Positions 20,847 to 33,555 are shown, counted from the first letter of the stretch. The stretch is DNA of 64,000 bases from Zopfochytrium polystomum (GCA_025765615.1 JAIVFJ010000057.1:168501-232500); one strand, 5' to 3'. Numbers and translations: made by a program. Notes: generated from the letters alone by a model not told the origin.

Positions 20847-22803
20847 CAAAGTGATGGGGAGTGCTTTTCGCCGGTCGAAATAAAATAATAATAAATCTTT
20901 TTGGTTAGTTGGTTGGAACTTGCTTTGCGCAGCGAGGTTGAAATCCAGCGGCGGGCGAATTGAAATCCATTCTTGGGCAAAAATGCCAGAAAGTGCGGTC
21001 AAACTCAGAACGACCACACCCAGAAAAAAGCAAAACAAAAGAAGAGAGTTGGGATCCCAATCTGGATTTGAGTACACCTTTCGAACCCTTCGCGCCCAAA
21101 ATGCGGAAAGCGTCTGGACCATATCGGACATTCTGCTTGGAAACTTACTGCGGAAAATCAAACGCTCACTCGGATATCGAACAAATCCAAAATGAATCGG
21201 AGCAGGGATTTGAACTGTGACTTGCACCGTGGGAGCGTGTACTTGCCCACAAGATGCATGGTGAACAAATTGTTTCCACTGAGTATGTGGGGACACTGGA
21301 TCAGCCTCAGATCTGCAAAGGAAACCACAAGCCAAATGAGCAATTGACTTTATGAGATTCCCAAGTATCTCACATAAGGAGTTGGTCATAGTTTAGGTTC
21401 TTCAGCTCTTCTCTATGATTCGTTACAACACACTGTATAGTTTACATGAAAGTATAACCCTATCAGAAAGTGGAATTGATTCCAGTCGTTCTCTAATTTT
21501 TATAATTTTTTCCACCATGCAGACTTAATTTTTAGTCCTTCAGAAAGAATATTGCAACTTATCAGCGCAATTAGAATTATCTTTGTGACAATGAAAGAGG
21601 AAATCATTGGAGGTCCCGTAGGGCAGGTTATTTTCAACCCAGAAGCAGCGCAGGTTCGTGGAAGGACAAACGTCTAAGCAGAGAAAACTCCCGGCAAACG
21701 CTACAACTCCCATCCCAAGTCAGTTTGAGTTGGTGGAAGCTCATGTCTGGTGTTTGCCATGATCGACGAACGCGCCCGAAATTATCAGCTCAAGCTGGAC
21801 ACGGGTCTCTGCGGAGATCGCAGACTTCTAATCTCTGGCCTTTTTGACCGCCTTTGGCAGCCGCGCGTCCTTCTTTGACCTGACGCCGAGCGTAGGGTGA
21901 GATGTGACACACCCACTCACGCGTCACGGCACTCGGCGATAACAGTTATGGCATTGTCGACAGGACGGTCAACTCGGCGCCAGAACGAAACAGGAGCAAG
22001 GATCGGGAGCGGGACGCGGAGGCATTGGGCTCTGGGGCGCAAAGGCCGGCAGCGGTCGGATAGGGGGAGGGGAGAGGGTTGCTTGGGGTTTTGCGCGAGG
22101 AACGGGGTGGGGAATGAGGGCTCGCTGGGAGATTATGAGGAAAGACGCTTGATCATCCTGCTTTTGTGGCCGAACGCCGTGTGAACATACTGTACCTCCT
22201 CATATACGTCCAAATATTACTATGGCGACGCCTGGACTCCTCGTCCGTCCGTCGATTTTCGCTTCCCGGCCGTTTAAACCCCCGCCAAAACGCCCTCAAA
22301 TCCGTTTTCACCGTCCCGTCAATCTCGACACTTTTCTCTTGTTCTCAGTAAACGACTTCCTCACTCTTGATCTCTTCTAGCTCTCCCCACCCGCCCGCGC
22401 AACCAGCCGGTGTCGGGTCGGGGTACCACATTAAAAGAGCCCAGAGACCGACGGATAAAGAGAGCAAACAAGGTTTACGGTGGAAGAGGTAAGGAAGAGG
22501 GGGTGGAAAAAGAAAAGCGCGAGCGGGAACCAACGAAACTTGTAAGGGATCCAAGGAGGGACCAACAAGCAAAATCGAAGCAAAATGTGAGGCAATTCCA
22601 GCTGACGATAATAAAAGAAAAAGGGATAAAGCAGGGGGGAAGGCAAGTGAGGCCCGGTTGTGTAAGTCGGACCCTCTACGACCGAGAAAAATCAGGCTAT
22701 ACGATTCAAGGATAGTTGGAAGAAAACAGGAAATAAGAATGGCAAGAGCGGGGTGGAAAGGAAAGAAAAAGAAAAAAAAACTCCCCCATTCGAGCAAGCA
22801 TTT
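20847..22803. other. intergenic region between IAH1 and LAM (tail to tail)
   Basis: Nearly 2 kb between two convergent genes. Several frames are open but none has a recognisable domain or consistent codon use. A stretch at about 21190-21250 looks loosely like a tRNA T-arm but does not fold. I see no transposon sequence here. Confidence 0.5.
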
Positions 22804-25800
22804 TCAAGCGGGTCCGCTGCCATTGCCGTTGGCGGCGCCGCCGCCGCCAACGTTCTTGCCCGCAACGACACGCTCCCGCAGCATCGCCGTGATGCTCTCA
22901 ATTTCGGCGCGCCCTTCGTCTACGGCCTCGCCCAAGGGGTGCCGACGCTGCTGCTTTCGGTCCGCCGCTGCCGCCGCCTCATCCCCGTCGCCAGTCCCCG
23001 CCGCAGCTCTATCTTCAGAGAGCCGCGCGATTTCGCTCTTGACCGCGTCAATCTTGTCGCGGAGGCGCGACATGGAAAGCCGCGACTTGCCCATGGCGTA
23101 GCGGACGTCCGAGAGCGCAGCGTCGGCTTCGTGCTGGAACCGGGCGGTCAGATCCCGGTACGTCCTGCGCGGGAGAAATTGAAACGACAAGTTTTGTTGG
23201 GGGTTTTTTTTTTTGTTTTTTTTTTTTTCGTAAACAACTTTGCGTCAGACCAGAAAATGGCAAGGACGGCAAACACACAGCAAAACGAAGGCGGACTCCC
23301 TGGCCCCACTTCCACTTACCGGTATCCCGATTTCTCGCCCAACGGATGCGCGTATCCGTCCGGCCTCGCCGCCATTCGGACGGCCGCCAGGGTCCGGTCC
23401 AACCTGGACGTGAGGTCCGCCATCCAGTACAAGTTTATTGCGGTCATGGCGACGCTGATGACGAGCGACGACCCGATGCCGCCGACAATCCCGACGAGCA
23501 TCATCTGCTGCTTGCGCGTCATGGGCGCCGGCGCGGACACGCGGCCAGGCTGCTGCCGACGCGACGACGGCGACTGCGCGACGCCGGCCGACGATGACGA
23601 CGAGAGCGAGGCGCCAAAGGCTGCCGGCGCGATGATGCCCAGGCAGGACGTGATCAGGTGCATCGGCTGGGAGATCAGGTACACCGACACAAAGGAGAGG
23701 ATCCACGCGAGCATCGAGTTTTTCTTCGATCGCAATCTTGGGGCCGCCGCCGGCGGGGCCGCTCGCCCCGCCGTCGACGCTCTCGACGGAAAGGCCGGGG
23801 GGAACGGGGGAGACGGAGCGGCTGTTGCGGCGGGTTTTCACCTTGGACCCTTTCTTGCGGAGGGGCTTTGACGACAACATGGAGCCTCCGCCACTCAGGC
23901 GCGGCTGTTGCGATACCGCGACGCTTTTGAGGGAGTGGAGCAGCTCGCGAGCAAAGTTGTGGGTCGAATCAATCATTTCCGTCTCGATGTGTTCTAGAGC
24001 GTCGTGGGTGTATCAGCCGGTGTTTACTAGGCCACTCTCAGATTCCATGGAAATACGCTATTGTACCTTTAAGAACTAATTTTCGAGTAAAGTTGGCCAT
24101 CGCGGAAAGTCGGAGTCGTGAACGTCCCTCGCCTTCGTGGGTGAGGCACATGCGACCAATCTTCGAAAACGCGTCACCCGCTGGAACTTTTGGTGTGCGA
24201 AGAGTGGATTCTACAACATAGCAGCTTTGGTTTTTGGCATGGCCGCGTATGTCGTATAAAAGCAATTTGTCAGCAAAACGGGAACAATCCAAGGAATGGG
24301 TTTGCACATACAGGCCATCCTCTCGTTCCAGAATTTCCTGCCTCTCAAAGGAGGGTGTTACGATTGTTGGAACTGTCATAACAAGGGGTGAGCTCATCGG
24401 ACGTTCAACAGCCGCGTTTCGAGCCGCAAGTAGGGCAAGAAGGGCTGGGAGGGGGGATGGACGGGAAAGGAGGGGGGTACATAATATAGCACAGAATCTT
24501 ACGCATGGCTGCCTTGACGACGACCGAGTAATTCAAATGGCGGACTTGAACGCCATCTTCTACGGTCCATTTTCCGTAACGAACGTTCCCGAACTCGCGC
24601 CTGCTGTACACTTCCTGCATGCAGGGCGTCCCGCCCTCGGCGAAGATAAGATCGAACAATGTCGCCACGTCAAGCTCAATGACTTCGTCGACAATGAGGT
24701 GAATCGGGTGTACTGCGCACTGACATTTGACCGGCCCCGACGGCTTGCGGCCGCCACCGCCACCGCCGCCGTCACCGCCACCACCGCCGCCTCCACCGCC
24801 GCCACCACCATCACCACCACCACCACCCCCGCCTCCACTGCCATCGCCACTGCCATGGGGTGGCGGCGGTGGTCCGCCTTTCATGTCTTCGCCGCCGCCG
24901 CCGCCGCCATTGGCATGCCCATTCCCACGCGCGCCGGAGCCCTCATTCGACGACCCAGAAGCCGAAGACGATGACGCGGCAGCGCTCGAGCCAGAGGGTT
25001 GGACAGCGTCACCGCTCCCGGCCGGCGCGGTCGCGGCGGTCAAAGCGCCCGGCGCAGCTGCCGTGGGGGCGGCGGCGGCGGAGCGCGAAGAGGAGGAGGA
25101 GGAGGAGGAACAGTGGAAGCTGGTCGAGGCAAATTGGTGGAAGAAGGACGACGAGTCCTCCGCCGATCCGGACGGCTGGCGCGACATGGGGATGCGGCCC
25201 GTGGGTGAGGGCGTCCGGGAGGAGGAGGAGCGCGACATGAGATGCTCCGCGTCGAGATGCTCGCCGCTGCACCGCGCGGTGTGTGACCCGGGGAGGATAT
25301 GCAGTGCGGGGAGGAAACGGGGTTCGGGGGTAAAAAGGTGAGAGGGCTCGAAATGCGAAAGAAAGTCCGGATTAAAGTGACCAAAAAACCCTCACTTGTC
25401 GGTCTCGGAACTGCGAGCGGAGGCATCGGCAGTCGACACAAAAGAAACATGTGTGTGCAGCCGCTTTAACAAGGTTGATCTGCCGAGCGCAAAAGTGTCC
25501 ATCTCCTTTTTTCGCGCTTTCGTTGATCCGACTCCGTCAAGCGAATCGTTTGAAAACGGAGGCACAGATATCAACGTTTTGGAGTTGACGACACCGCGCC
25601 AGAGATCGCAAAGCAGTTGATAAGCCGTCTCGCGAACCAGCAGCGAGGAAAAGACATACTGCGATACGATACAACGGGAAAGGGGCAGTGCGGTAATTGA
25701 ACAATTGAGTAAGTTCTCACAGCCTCGAAATAAATAGTTTTTTTATTGGGGGGAGGGGAGGGGGGGAGGGGGGCATTACCTGCTCTTTAATGGTTTTGAT

Positions 25801-27548
25801 GCGAACGGCCGTGGGGAACATGCCCGCTGTGTTCTTCCTCTCGATTGAGAGGACTTCGTCAAAGGGCATGATCACGCGTGCTCCTTTTCGGAAAGATGTC
25901 CAAAGAACAGCGCGTGCGAGGAAATGAGATACAGCCTGCCTTGCCACAGGCCGTCTCGCTCAAAGGCGCAAGTGTAGGCTGCAACAATAGTTCCCACGAG
26001 GAGCGAGCCAAGCGCGCGGCGAAACAAAGGGTTAAAAAAAATTGAGTGAGCAAGGCAACTCGGATAGTTCGAACGACCAAACTCACAAGCAAGGACTGCG
26101 TCCCCTTCGCTGGTGAACTCTGGAAACAATTTAGCAAACTTTTGAGTCTCTTTCTCCGTCGCCAGCGACGGCCTGCTGGACCCGGATCGCTCGATCGTGC
26201 CTGCAGCAAAGCCGTTGGACGACCCGTGACTAGCGTCCATGCTCAGCTCGTCGAGGTCGGGGACGCGGAACGCTGGTTGCCCGTCCCGAGTCGGCGACAT
26301 GTGGCCGTGGTCGAACAGCTCAACGTTGGACGCGATCGTCGACATTTTCAGGGACGCGTCGAGCCTGGCGCTTCCAAAGAGCGGACCGTAATCGGCGCTT
26401 CGCGGTCGCTCAATCGAGCCGCTCGCTCTTCGTTCGAACATGATCGGTTTTCGCGCAGTTTTGGATCGGCGCGGGGCAACGTCCCACTGGCTGGGCGGCA
26501 CCCACACGTGGCCATCGGTCGTGCTAGCCGTCGAAACCGTGGGTGACGGGGTTGCAGGAGGCTCGTGCAGCAGAGAGTAGGAAGGTCCAGTCGCGTAGGG
26601 TTCTAGCGTGGAGTAGGAGGTGTGAGCGATGGCCTCGTTGGAGAGTAGGTTGGATGCGGCAGAGGATCCGCTGAGGGTGGTGGTCGTAGTCAGGGCGGAG
26701 GTGGACACGGAGATGCGCGTCGTTGAGAAGCTCGGCAAGGAGTCGCTTGTTGCAACATCGCCATCCGACGCCGAGAGCGAGTCCGGTCGATTGCCGTTGG
26801 GTGTGGGCGGCAGGTTTTCCGCGAGTGGCTGGGAGGACCGGGAGACCTGCTCAAAGTGCGCCGCCGTGATCGGGGACGTGGACGACAAAGGGGACGGGAT
26901 CATGACGATGGCGGGATCGCTGAACTTGCGGCCTTCGTGGAGGTAGTGGTGGCGACCCGCAGAAGGCCTGCGTTGGCCGGTGGAGGAGAACGATTCGGCG
27001 CTGGATGAGCCGCTGGACGCCGTCTTTCTGGCAGAGGGAAGAGTGGCGGACGACAAGGAGTGCGGCGGTGATAAGTTGGTGCCTGGCGCCTGAGACGGTC
27101 GTCCGGAGAAGCTGGGTGCGCGAACGGGCGTTTTTGCAGCGCGCGGCAGTGAGGGCGACAACGAACGAGGGGAGCCGCCGTTGCGTGGATCGGCAGACGG
27201 CGGCGGGAAGAGCGAGTCTGCGGCCGCAAGGTGGCGGCCTCCGCGGCCCGCACCGTCGCAACTCCCGGCGAGCGCAGCAGTGTCATCCCCCAAAGCGGCG
27301 GCGGGGACGGTGGTGACACCTTCCTCATCGTTAGTGTCGTCGAGGAGGAGGAGGTTCTTGGCGCTTGACTTGGCGCGGGGTGGGTGGTTAGAAGGAGAAT
27401 AGAGGAGAAGGTCGTGACGCTGCTGCTGCTGCTGCTGGTGCCCTTGCTGCATGGGTTGAAGAAGCTGTGGTGGTGGTGGTGGTGGTGGTGGTGGTGCGGC
27501 GAGTGCAGCAAGCGACGAAGAAAAAGAGGTGGAGTCTGAGGCCGTCAT
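22804..27548 (-). CDS. LAM/GRAMD1 (Aster)-type sterol-transfer protein: GRAM + VASt + transmembrane segment
   Basis: Minus strand, first ATG at 27548. Exon 1 (to 26087) encodes a Pro/Gln/Ser-rich N-terminus, then the start of a GRAM domain (FAKLFPEFTSEGDAVLA). Exon 2 from 25978 continues it (YTCAFERDGLWQGRLYLIS, MPFDEVLSIERKNTAGMFP). After a Gly-rich linker the VASt domain begins at about 24720 (VDEVIELDVATLFDLIFAEG) and continues through small introns (LNYSVVVKAAM, PTIVTPSFERQEIL, CYVVESTLRTPKVPAGD, RMCLTHEGEGRSRLRL). A basic stretch precedes a hydrophobic membrane span (WILSFVSVYLISQPM). The last exon from about 23171 gives a coiled-coil-like tail to the stop at 22804. Known: LAM/Aster proteins anchor at ER contact sites and move sterol. 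Odd: two places (25890-25902 inside GRAM, 23735-23760 before the membrane span) need a 1-nt frame change without a plausible intron. Confidence 0.85.
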
Positions 27549-27699
27549 CACTGCCGGTCGTCGTCGTCGTCGACCTGGTCGAGGCCGGGCTGCTGATGCT
27601 GTCGCTGAGGGTGTCCGGCGGCGTCGGCGGGCGACGGGCGGGTCTGGGGTTTGTGGTGTGCCTGCGCGACGGACTCGGCTGGGATCTCACTCACTCCGT

Positions 27700-27734
27700 C
27701 TGTCTCTCCCTCTCTGTTTCTCTCTCTCTCTCTG

Positions 27735-27801
<67 letters not shown>
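27700..27801. repeat. (CT)n microsatellite upstream of LAM
   Basis: About 100 bp of CT dinucleotides with occasional GTCT interruptions, roughly 150-250 bp upstream of the LAM start. On the LAM coding strand it is a GA run. The following 27802-29456 interval shows no gene I can support; another short CT run lies at about 29283-29320. Confidence 0.9.
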
Positions 27802-27803
<2 letters not shown>

Positions 27804-29284
27804 CTGTCCCTGTCCCCTTCCCTCCACCCCGCTTTCTATTTCCAGAATGCAACATTGCAAACATGGGTGCGTGCACTATGTGCACGCGTGCGACATATGT
27901 GATATTGCGAGCAAATACTACGAGGCGGTGTATTTGCGGCAAGCAGGTTAGGTGTCAAACACCTCAGTTGTCGGAACGTCTCACTAACTTTCCCACTTGC
28001 AATCAAGCACGATAAGACGATTGGGTTGTAAATATTCAAAAAATAAGTACACCCACAACCCAACCCAGTGGAAGATTGCAGGAATCTTCGAAAAAACAAG
28101 GTTGATTTTGTCCGTGGCCCCAACCTTGTCGGGTGATACCAGGAAGCTACAAATCGTCACCCACTGCCAATCATGCGAAAAAGGATGCCCCCAATCAGCC
28201 AAAATGATGGGGCAATCTTCGTACACAGGTGGTCCGGTACTGGGAGGAACCTCATGGTTGGATTAGATCCAAAATTGTTGCGCCCTTTTCCACACGACAG
28301 CAATACCACTCTCAGTACATTCAACGAAGGTAGGCAGCATTACTTTGATTGGAACGTTTATTGAATGCCAGCGACTTCGACTGCTCGCTGCCGCTTCCCT
28401 CGCCACAGACCTCCTCACCGCCCCAGGATGGTAACTGCACCCCGCCCTCGCTATTACCATTGCCGAGACGTGTCTCCTTCTTTTCCGCCGTCTCCACCAC
28501 CCACCCCGAAGCTTAATCGCGGCGACGTTCTCGGAAAAGTACTTCAGCCACAGGAGTTGTCCACATGTATGACATCAAAGCCCATGGGAGAAATCCGCCT
28601 CCGCCTCCGCTTGGAGATTGCGCCGGTTTAATAGTGAAAAAATGCCGAGGGGGCAGGCCGTTTGTGATTTGAATGCTCTAGGGGAGGAGGAAAGGGGTCA
28701 GTCTTGCAGTGAAATGAAAGAATCAGCGAGGGTGTCACTGGGACAGCGGCGCAGAGCGAGTCAGCAGTTAGACTTGTTGTAAAATGGTACAGGGGAGAAG
28801 GGTCGACGAATTACCCTTCAGAGAAAGTACAGCGAGTATTACACCATGCCGAATCGTTTGTGGTTGTCCACGACCACAAAGAGTATGGCATGGACGGAGA
28901 AATGAAAGCAGCCACAGTCATGAAGACCAGTGGATGTGCGTCTGATGTCTGGAGCGTGTTTGCAGCCTGGCTGTTGCATTGAAAAGGTAAGATAAGGGTG
29001 CCGAGTGATTAGCGACACAGCCGCTCGTTGACCCACCAGCGGCGTACATGGTATTTCTCTATAAGGCTCGCTCAGGAGACCGTGCTTCTGCGGGGAGGTT
29101 TGGGCGCAAGCTCAGCGCGCATTGGGCTGATTGGGAAGCGAGACTCGGGCGGTGGATGCATCACGACGAAAAGCGGTCAAGTTCTATCCAGAATCGGCAT
29201 CAGTGTTCAAGATTGGGGGTTCGTGGAGGCGGACCAAGAAGGGCATCCACTCGTGCGGTTCTCTACCTCCTGCCTGTGTCTTTG

Positions 29285-29315
<31 letters not shown>

Positions 29316-29456
29316 CTCTCTTTCTGGTTGTCTCCAGCCAAGGCCTCCACTCCAGCACATGACCAAGGTCGCTGGATCAATTGAGCCAGAACAGGGTCCA
29401 GCACGAAAGGGTTCACACCCTCGAGGAATGCCGAGGCAACTCAGAGGGGTTGAGTG

Positions 29457-29877
29457 TGTAAACAGTCTACTCTGAGTGAGTGAGTGGAAGGAGTGAATGA
29501 AGTGGAGATGTGTGCTTGTGGGTGGTCCTTCTCCCCAACTAGGAGAGAAAGAGAAAGCCTTTGTTATGAATAATTGATACATCATGATGATATGCACACT
29601 GCAATAGTTGCTAGGCAAGCATGACTGGCACAGGGTAAAAACCTCTCCTATATTATCTGCTTGAGCAGAGGAGGAGGAAAACTGTTGACACTAGGTTTCG
29701 GTTCCACTTAATACTCAGAGTATTTGTCATCAGTGCAAGCCAGCACCCAGGTCTGCATCCGGCAGTGGCTTGCTCTCCCATGGGTATTGTGAGAACAATA
29801 ACTGACAGTCACAATAGGTTCAGGTACCCCCCCCCGTCTTGCGCCTCTTGCTGCTAACCAGTCAGTTCCGCCTAAGA
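29457..29877 (-). mobile_element. Ty1/copia LTR (inverted) adjoining the front half of a Tc1 element
   Basis: The reverse complement is a full-length copy (about 421 bp) of the LTR seen at 31615-32030 and 58036-58448. It starts TCTTAGGCGGAACTG (TGTTAGG in the other copies) and ends ACTGTTTACA. The flank at its start, read on its own strand, is ACCCT, identical to the flank at the end of the LTR at 18306-18568. The other flank (CACTC) differs, so the two ends no longer belong to one simple insertion. Confidence 0.88.
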
Positions 29878-30845
29878 AGGGTGATTGCATAACACGAAAT
29901 CCATTGCTGTTGAGCCATTCTTTGGTGTATTTGAAGCATGCTTAGGGTTGTTGTCCTGCTGGAATATAACATCCTGCACTTCAAGCCCGCGCTCATCAAG
30001 ACTAGGGATGAGATTGTTCTCCAAAATTGTCACGTATTCCTCAGAGTTCATTGTGCCTTCCACAAAAGCGAACTGCAAGACACCAGACCACATAATAGCA
30101 CCCCAAACCATTTGAGATCCACCGCCAAACTTTTTCATCAGTTGAATGTGATGATCTTGAAGTGGCGTTCCAGGAATTCTCCAATATGTCATGCTGTCTG
30201 ATCCCTCCACATTGACCTTTGACTTGTCTGACCAAATGACGCTTAAAGTCCTCAATTGCCCAGTTTTGATATTGAAGGACAAACTTGAGCTGAGCGTTTT
30301 TGTGTTTTGCTGTCAGGGCTGGCTATTTCTTCTTCCATAAACCTTTGAGACTGACCTCTCAGAGAGCAAGTGCCTGACTGTCTCAGGTGCGACAGTCTCC
30401 CCAGTGTCTTGTTCATACGTCTGGGCCAGCTGCACTGCGGTTTTAGCTTCGCCAGATGCAATTTGCTGAACAAATCAACATTTTTGCAGGAAAGAGAGCT
30501 TCTGTGGACGTCCAGGCGGAATGTTTTCAATGTCTGGACACTCCACTGTTCAAATGTGGTAAACAGTACGCATTCCCACCTTTACATTGGCGGCAATTTT
30601 GGGACCTGAGTGGCCTTGGTCAAGGAGATTTAAGATTTTTTTTTTTCAAGTGGGATGGGTTTCATGAATTTTTTTCCAGAGCTGGATGAATCCAACAGGG
30701 TGGGGGTTCGTGCCAACAAACTCTCCTTTATATACTTGCTGAAACTGCGGAAAAAGTTTGCTGGAAAATTTAGAAAATTGGAGATCACAAACTGGATGAA
30801 CATTATTCTGATGCAAACCTTCAAAATTGTGCCGATGGATTGAGA
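29878..30845 (-). pseudogene. Tc1/mariner transposase, N-terminal and central part with 5' inverted repeat
   Basis: On the minus strand the order is an end repeat at about 30842-30820 (CCATCGGCACAATTTTG), a helix-turn-helix region near 30620-30540 (GHSGPKIAANVKVGMRTVY), then the catalytic region: VIWSDKSKVNVEGSD, GGGSQMVWGAIMWSG, EGTMNSEEYVTILENNLIPS and VIFQQDNNPKHAS. These match the first two DDE blocks of Tc1 transposases. Frameshifts and stops separate the DNA-binding and catalytic parts. The gene ends abruptly at the copia LTR border (29877), before the third DDE block. Confidence 0.88.
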
Positions 30846-31614
30846 TCATTTGAATGCCTCAATCTTCCCCTACTGAGGGCGTGCTGCTTCCCCACTTCGG
30901 TAACACATTTTCACACCATTACCTGGCGACCACACAGAATGTCAGGAAGAAACCTTCACTTGTTCACTCTGGTTGGACGGTCAAACAGAAAAAACATTGG
31001 CACAATTTTGTGAGCCACTGTGTGTTGTTGAACCCAGCTGGCACTGCGTGGTGCGCACCATATGGCCCAGGTCTCATGTGAGGAGTCCAAATACAAACTA
31101 GAACATATATGTTACTTGTTCTTACGGTATGGAAGCTAAGGGGCCACCTTTGTCTTGCTAAAAGGCATGCACACGCGGATCAAAGCCACGCAGAAGCTTA
31201 ACACTTGTGGGTATTCAAACACAAGCACTTAGTGCAAGCACAGCGCATGCTAACTGGTGCGCCATAATATCCGAACAAGCAACGTCTGGAACAAGATCAT
31301 ATAGTGTATTTACAATGTCCACCACATGTGTCTACTTATTTGTAATTGGACATGTCCTTTGATGTCTGTCTCCGACCCTATCTGTCACAGTCATCCCCAA
31401 TAAGCTCTGTACTCCACACCAACACACCACCACAAAGTCACTTCCACTAGCAAAGTCATTTTGCCAGATCGAACCAAGAGAGTTCCAACCGGCGTCTTGA
31501 GCTGGTCTCCACCATAGATGGGCTCCATCCCTTCAAGGCCCACACATGCACACTGTGAACGGGACAGGTGCCACTCGCCCGTCTGCCTCCTCTGTAGGCC
31601 GACTGCCTGACCGT
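30846..31614. other. repeat-island spacer
   Basis: About 770 bp between the Tc1 fragment and the next copia LTR. Minus-strand frames at 31391-31651 are open for 86 codons but match no family I recognise. I see no gene here. Confidence 0.4.
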
Positions 31615-32030
31615 TGTTAGGCGGAACTGACTGGTTAGCAGCAAGAGGCACAAGACAGACCTGAACCTATTGTGACTGTCAGTTATTGTTCTCACGATGC
31701 CCATGGGAGAGCAAGCCACCGCCAATACAGACCTGGGTGCTGGCTTGCACTGATGACAAATACTCTGATTATTATTAAGTGGAACAGAAACCCAGTGTCA
31801 ACAGTTTTCCTCCTCCTCTGCTCAAGCAGATAATATAGGAGAGGTTTTACCCTGTGCCGGTCACGCTTGCCTAGCAACTATTACAGCCTGTATATCATCA
31901 TCATGTATCAATAATTCATAACAGAGTTTTTTCTCCTTTCTCTCCTAGTTGGGGAGAAGGACCACCCACAAACACACATTTCCACTTCATTCACTCCTTC
32001 CCCTCACTCACTCAGAGTAGACTGTTTACA
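31615..32030 (+). mobile_element. Ty1/copia LTR
   Basis: A full-length copy (416 bp) from TGTTAGGCGGAACTGACTGG to ACTGTTTACA, with TG...CA ends. The flanks ACCGT and CATCA do not match, so it is either part of a larger rearranged element or a recombined solo LTR. Confidence 0.87.
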
Positions 32031-32284
32031 CATCAGTGTGCCAGCTATCTGGCTGCATCAACCACAAATTCTAGTTCAGAATAACACTCTCTACCACCTC
32101 CAACAAACAGAATCAGCATATCTCAACTTTAGAAACCATTTCGTTTGGGAGGCCCAAAATTTTCGACGCCCTCTCCCGGCCGACCCCATCGTTCAATCCG
32201 GGCTTGCTATTATGCATTCAAAAGCCCTGAATCTCTTCTTTCCAACGAACTATCGCAGAGCTCTCTACGTTGTCTCTACGGAAT

Positions 32285-32895
32285 TTGATTGATCGCCAAA
32301 GTCAAAAAACGCTTCCTCAACTTTGAGTGACATCGTCGCAACGGGGAGAAGCGATCTGAGGACATCCTTGCATACCCTTATTCTCCTGCTTCTGCTCTTT
32401 CCATTGATACCTAACGCACCCCGCTAGAATGCCCACAGCAGCAGCTACAAGAGATTTCGATAAGGGGGTCCAAAAAGTCGAACTACCACTACCTCCATCA
32501 ACCATTTTTGTCCTTTCTTGTGTGACAAGTCTCCCCTGCTGGACACCAAATTGCTCTAAGTTCTCTCTATTCCGCTCTCCTACACTCTCCAAGAGAAAAG
32601 ACCACCAAAACTTTGATCCTCAGCCTGAAATTTGGCACATGATCGCTATTCAACAGTGCCAACCTGCTATTCTGATTTCAGAATTTTGGTCCATCAATCA
32701 GCTTGCAACAAGCATTGTGTGCAACACACATCTTCTATTCTGGACCATTTCTCCATCAAGTAGAGCATCAAACAACTCCTAGAGTCACTATTTGTCACTG
32801 CTGAACTGTCGAGCAACTCCTCCAAATTTTTCCAGCAACTGGTTTTCTCCTGCAACAGAATCATTACTACGCGCAATGCAATGTCGTCCAACCTA
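32285..32895 (+). repeat. dispersed repeat R3, copy 1
   Basis: About 610 bp that recurs as 63395-64000 on the other strand with roughly nine in ten bases kept. Landmarks are GCTTCCTCAACTTTGAGTG, GCATACCCTTATTCTCCTGC and GTTTTCTCCTGCAACAGAAT. The source element is unknown; proximity to copia sequence in both places suggests retrotransposon origin. Confidence 0.75.
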
Positions 32896-33150
32896 AACTT
32901 GTTTGTTGGCATGTTCACTGGCAAAACACTGACAGAATTCAATGACTTTATTAGCAACCTTCAGATCAAGGTTATTGGTGAAAAGGGAATTCAGGACCTC
33001 ACGCGGACAGACCTATTCCCTCTTGAGAGACCTTTCTGCAACGAGGAGGCCTACCATACGTACGTCACACACCTACCCAAGGATCAGTGGGTGTTTCTGG
33101 TTGCACTGTCAAAATGGTGGGCACAGCACACCAGAGCCAAAGGCTGGTGA
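32881..33150 (+). CDS. hypothetical 89-aa ORF at the edge of repeat R3
   Basis: An ATG-started frame with moderately normal composition (LNLFVGMFTGKTLTEFNDF ... KDQWVFLVALSKWW). It overlaps the end of repeat R3 and lies in a transposon island, so it may be a fragment of a transposon-encoded protein. I do not recognise the family and assign no function. Confidence 0.25.
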   Translation: MSSNLNLFVGMFTGKTLTEFNDFISNLQIKVIGEKGIQDLTRTDLFPLERPFCNEEAYHTYVTHLPKDQWVFLVALSKWWAQHTRAKGW

Positions 33151-33555
33151 AACACTCTCACTGAACTATTGGCATAGGAGGAGAGAATAATATAAGAATA
33201 AAAAATCATATAATATGTTTCGTGTGGAGAGAGAGAAGTGAGAGAAATATAGAACCAGATGTTCAATAAAGACGAAATACAATGAATATGTTGGTGCTGC
33301 TCGAGTGGCGCGGGGATCATATATAGTGTGTGAGGGAATGCTAAAGAATAGTATATGAAAAAAAATCAAAAAAATCAAATATTTGAAGTAATGTAAAGTA
33401 ATGTAAAGTAAAGAAGTGAAGTGGGTAAGTGGAGTGAGTGAACAAGATGTTCAATAGAGGTAACGTCGAACGACATTATGTGATTGAATATGTTAGTTGG
33501 GGCGTGTCGGGAATGGGCAGGGCAATCAGTACTACTTTTGACAGTCCGTTAACTT

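Noticed and set aside
21185..21260. tRNA-like stretch on the minus strand (GTTCAAATC T-loop look-alike)
   Set aside because: The T-stem does not pair, the acceptor stem is missing and no convincing A box or anticodon arm can be drawn.
27467..28015. Plus-strand frames with Ser/Leu repeats over the CT microsatellite
   Set aside because: Translation of a simple repeat without flanking domains.
31615..32030. Complete copia element between LTRs at 29457 and 31615
   Set aside because: The LTRs are in opposite orientation and the intervening DNA is a Tc1 fragment, not copia coding sequence.
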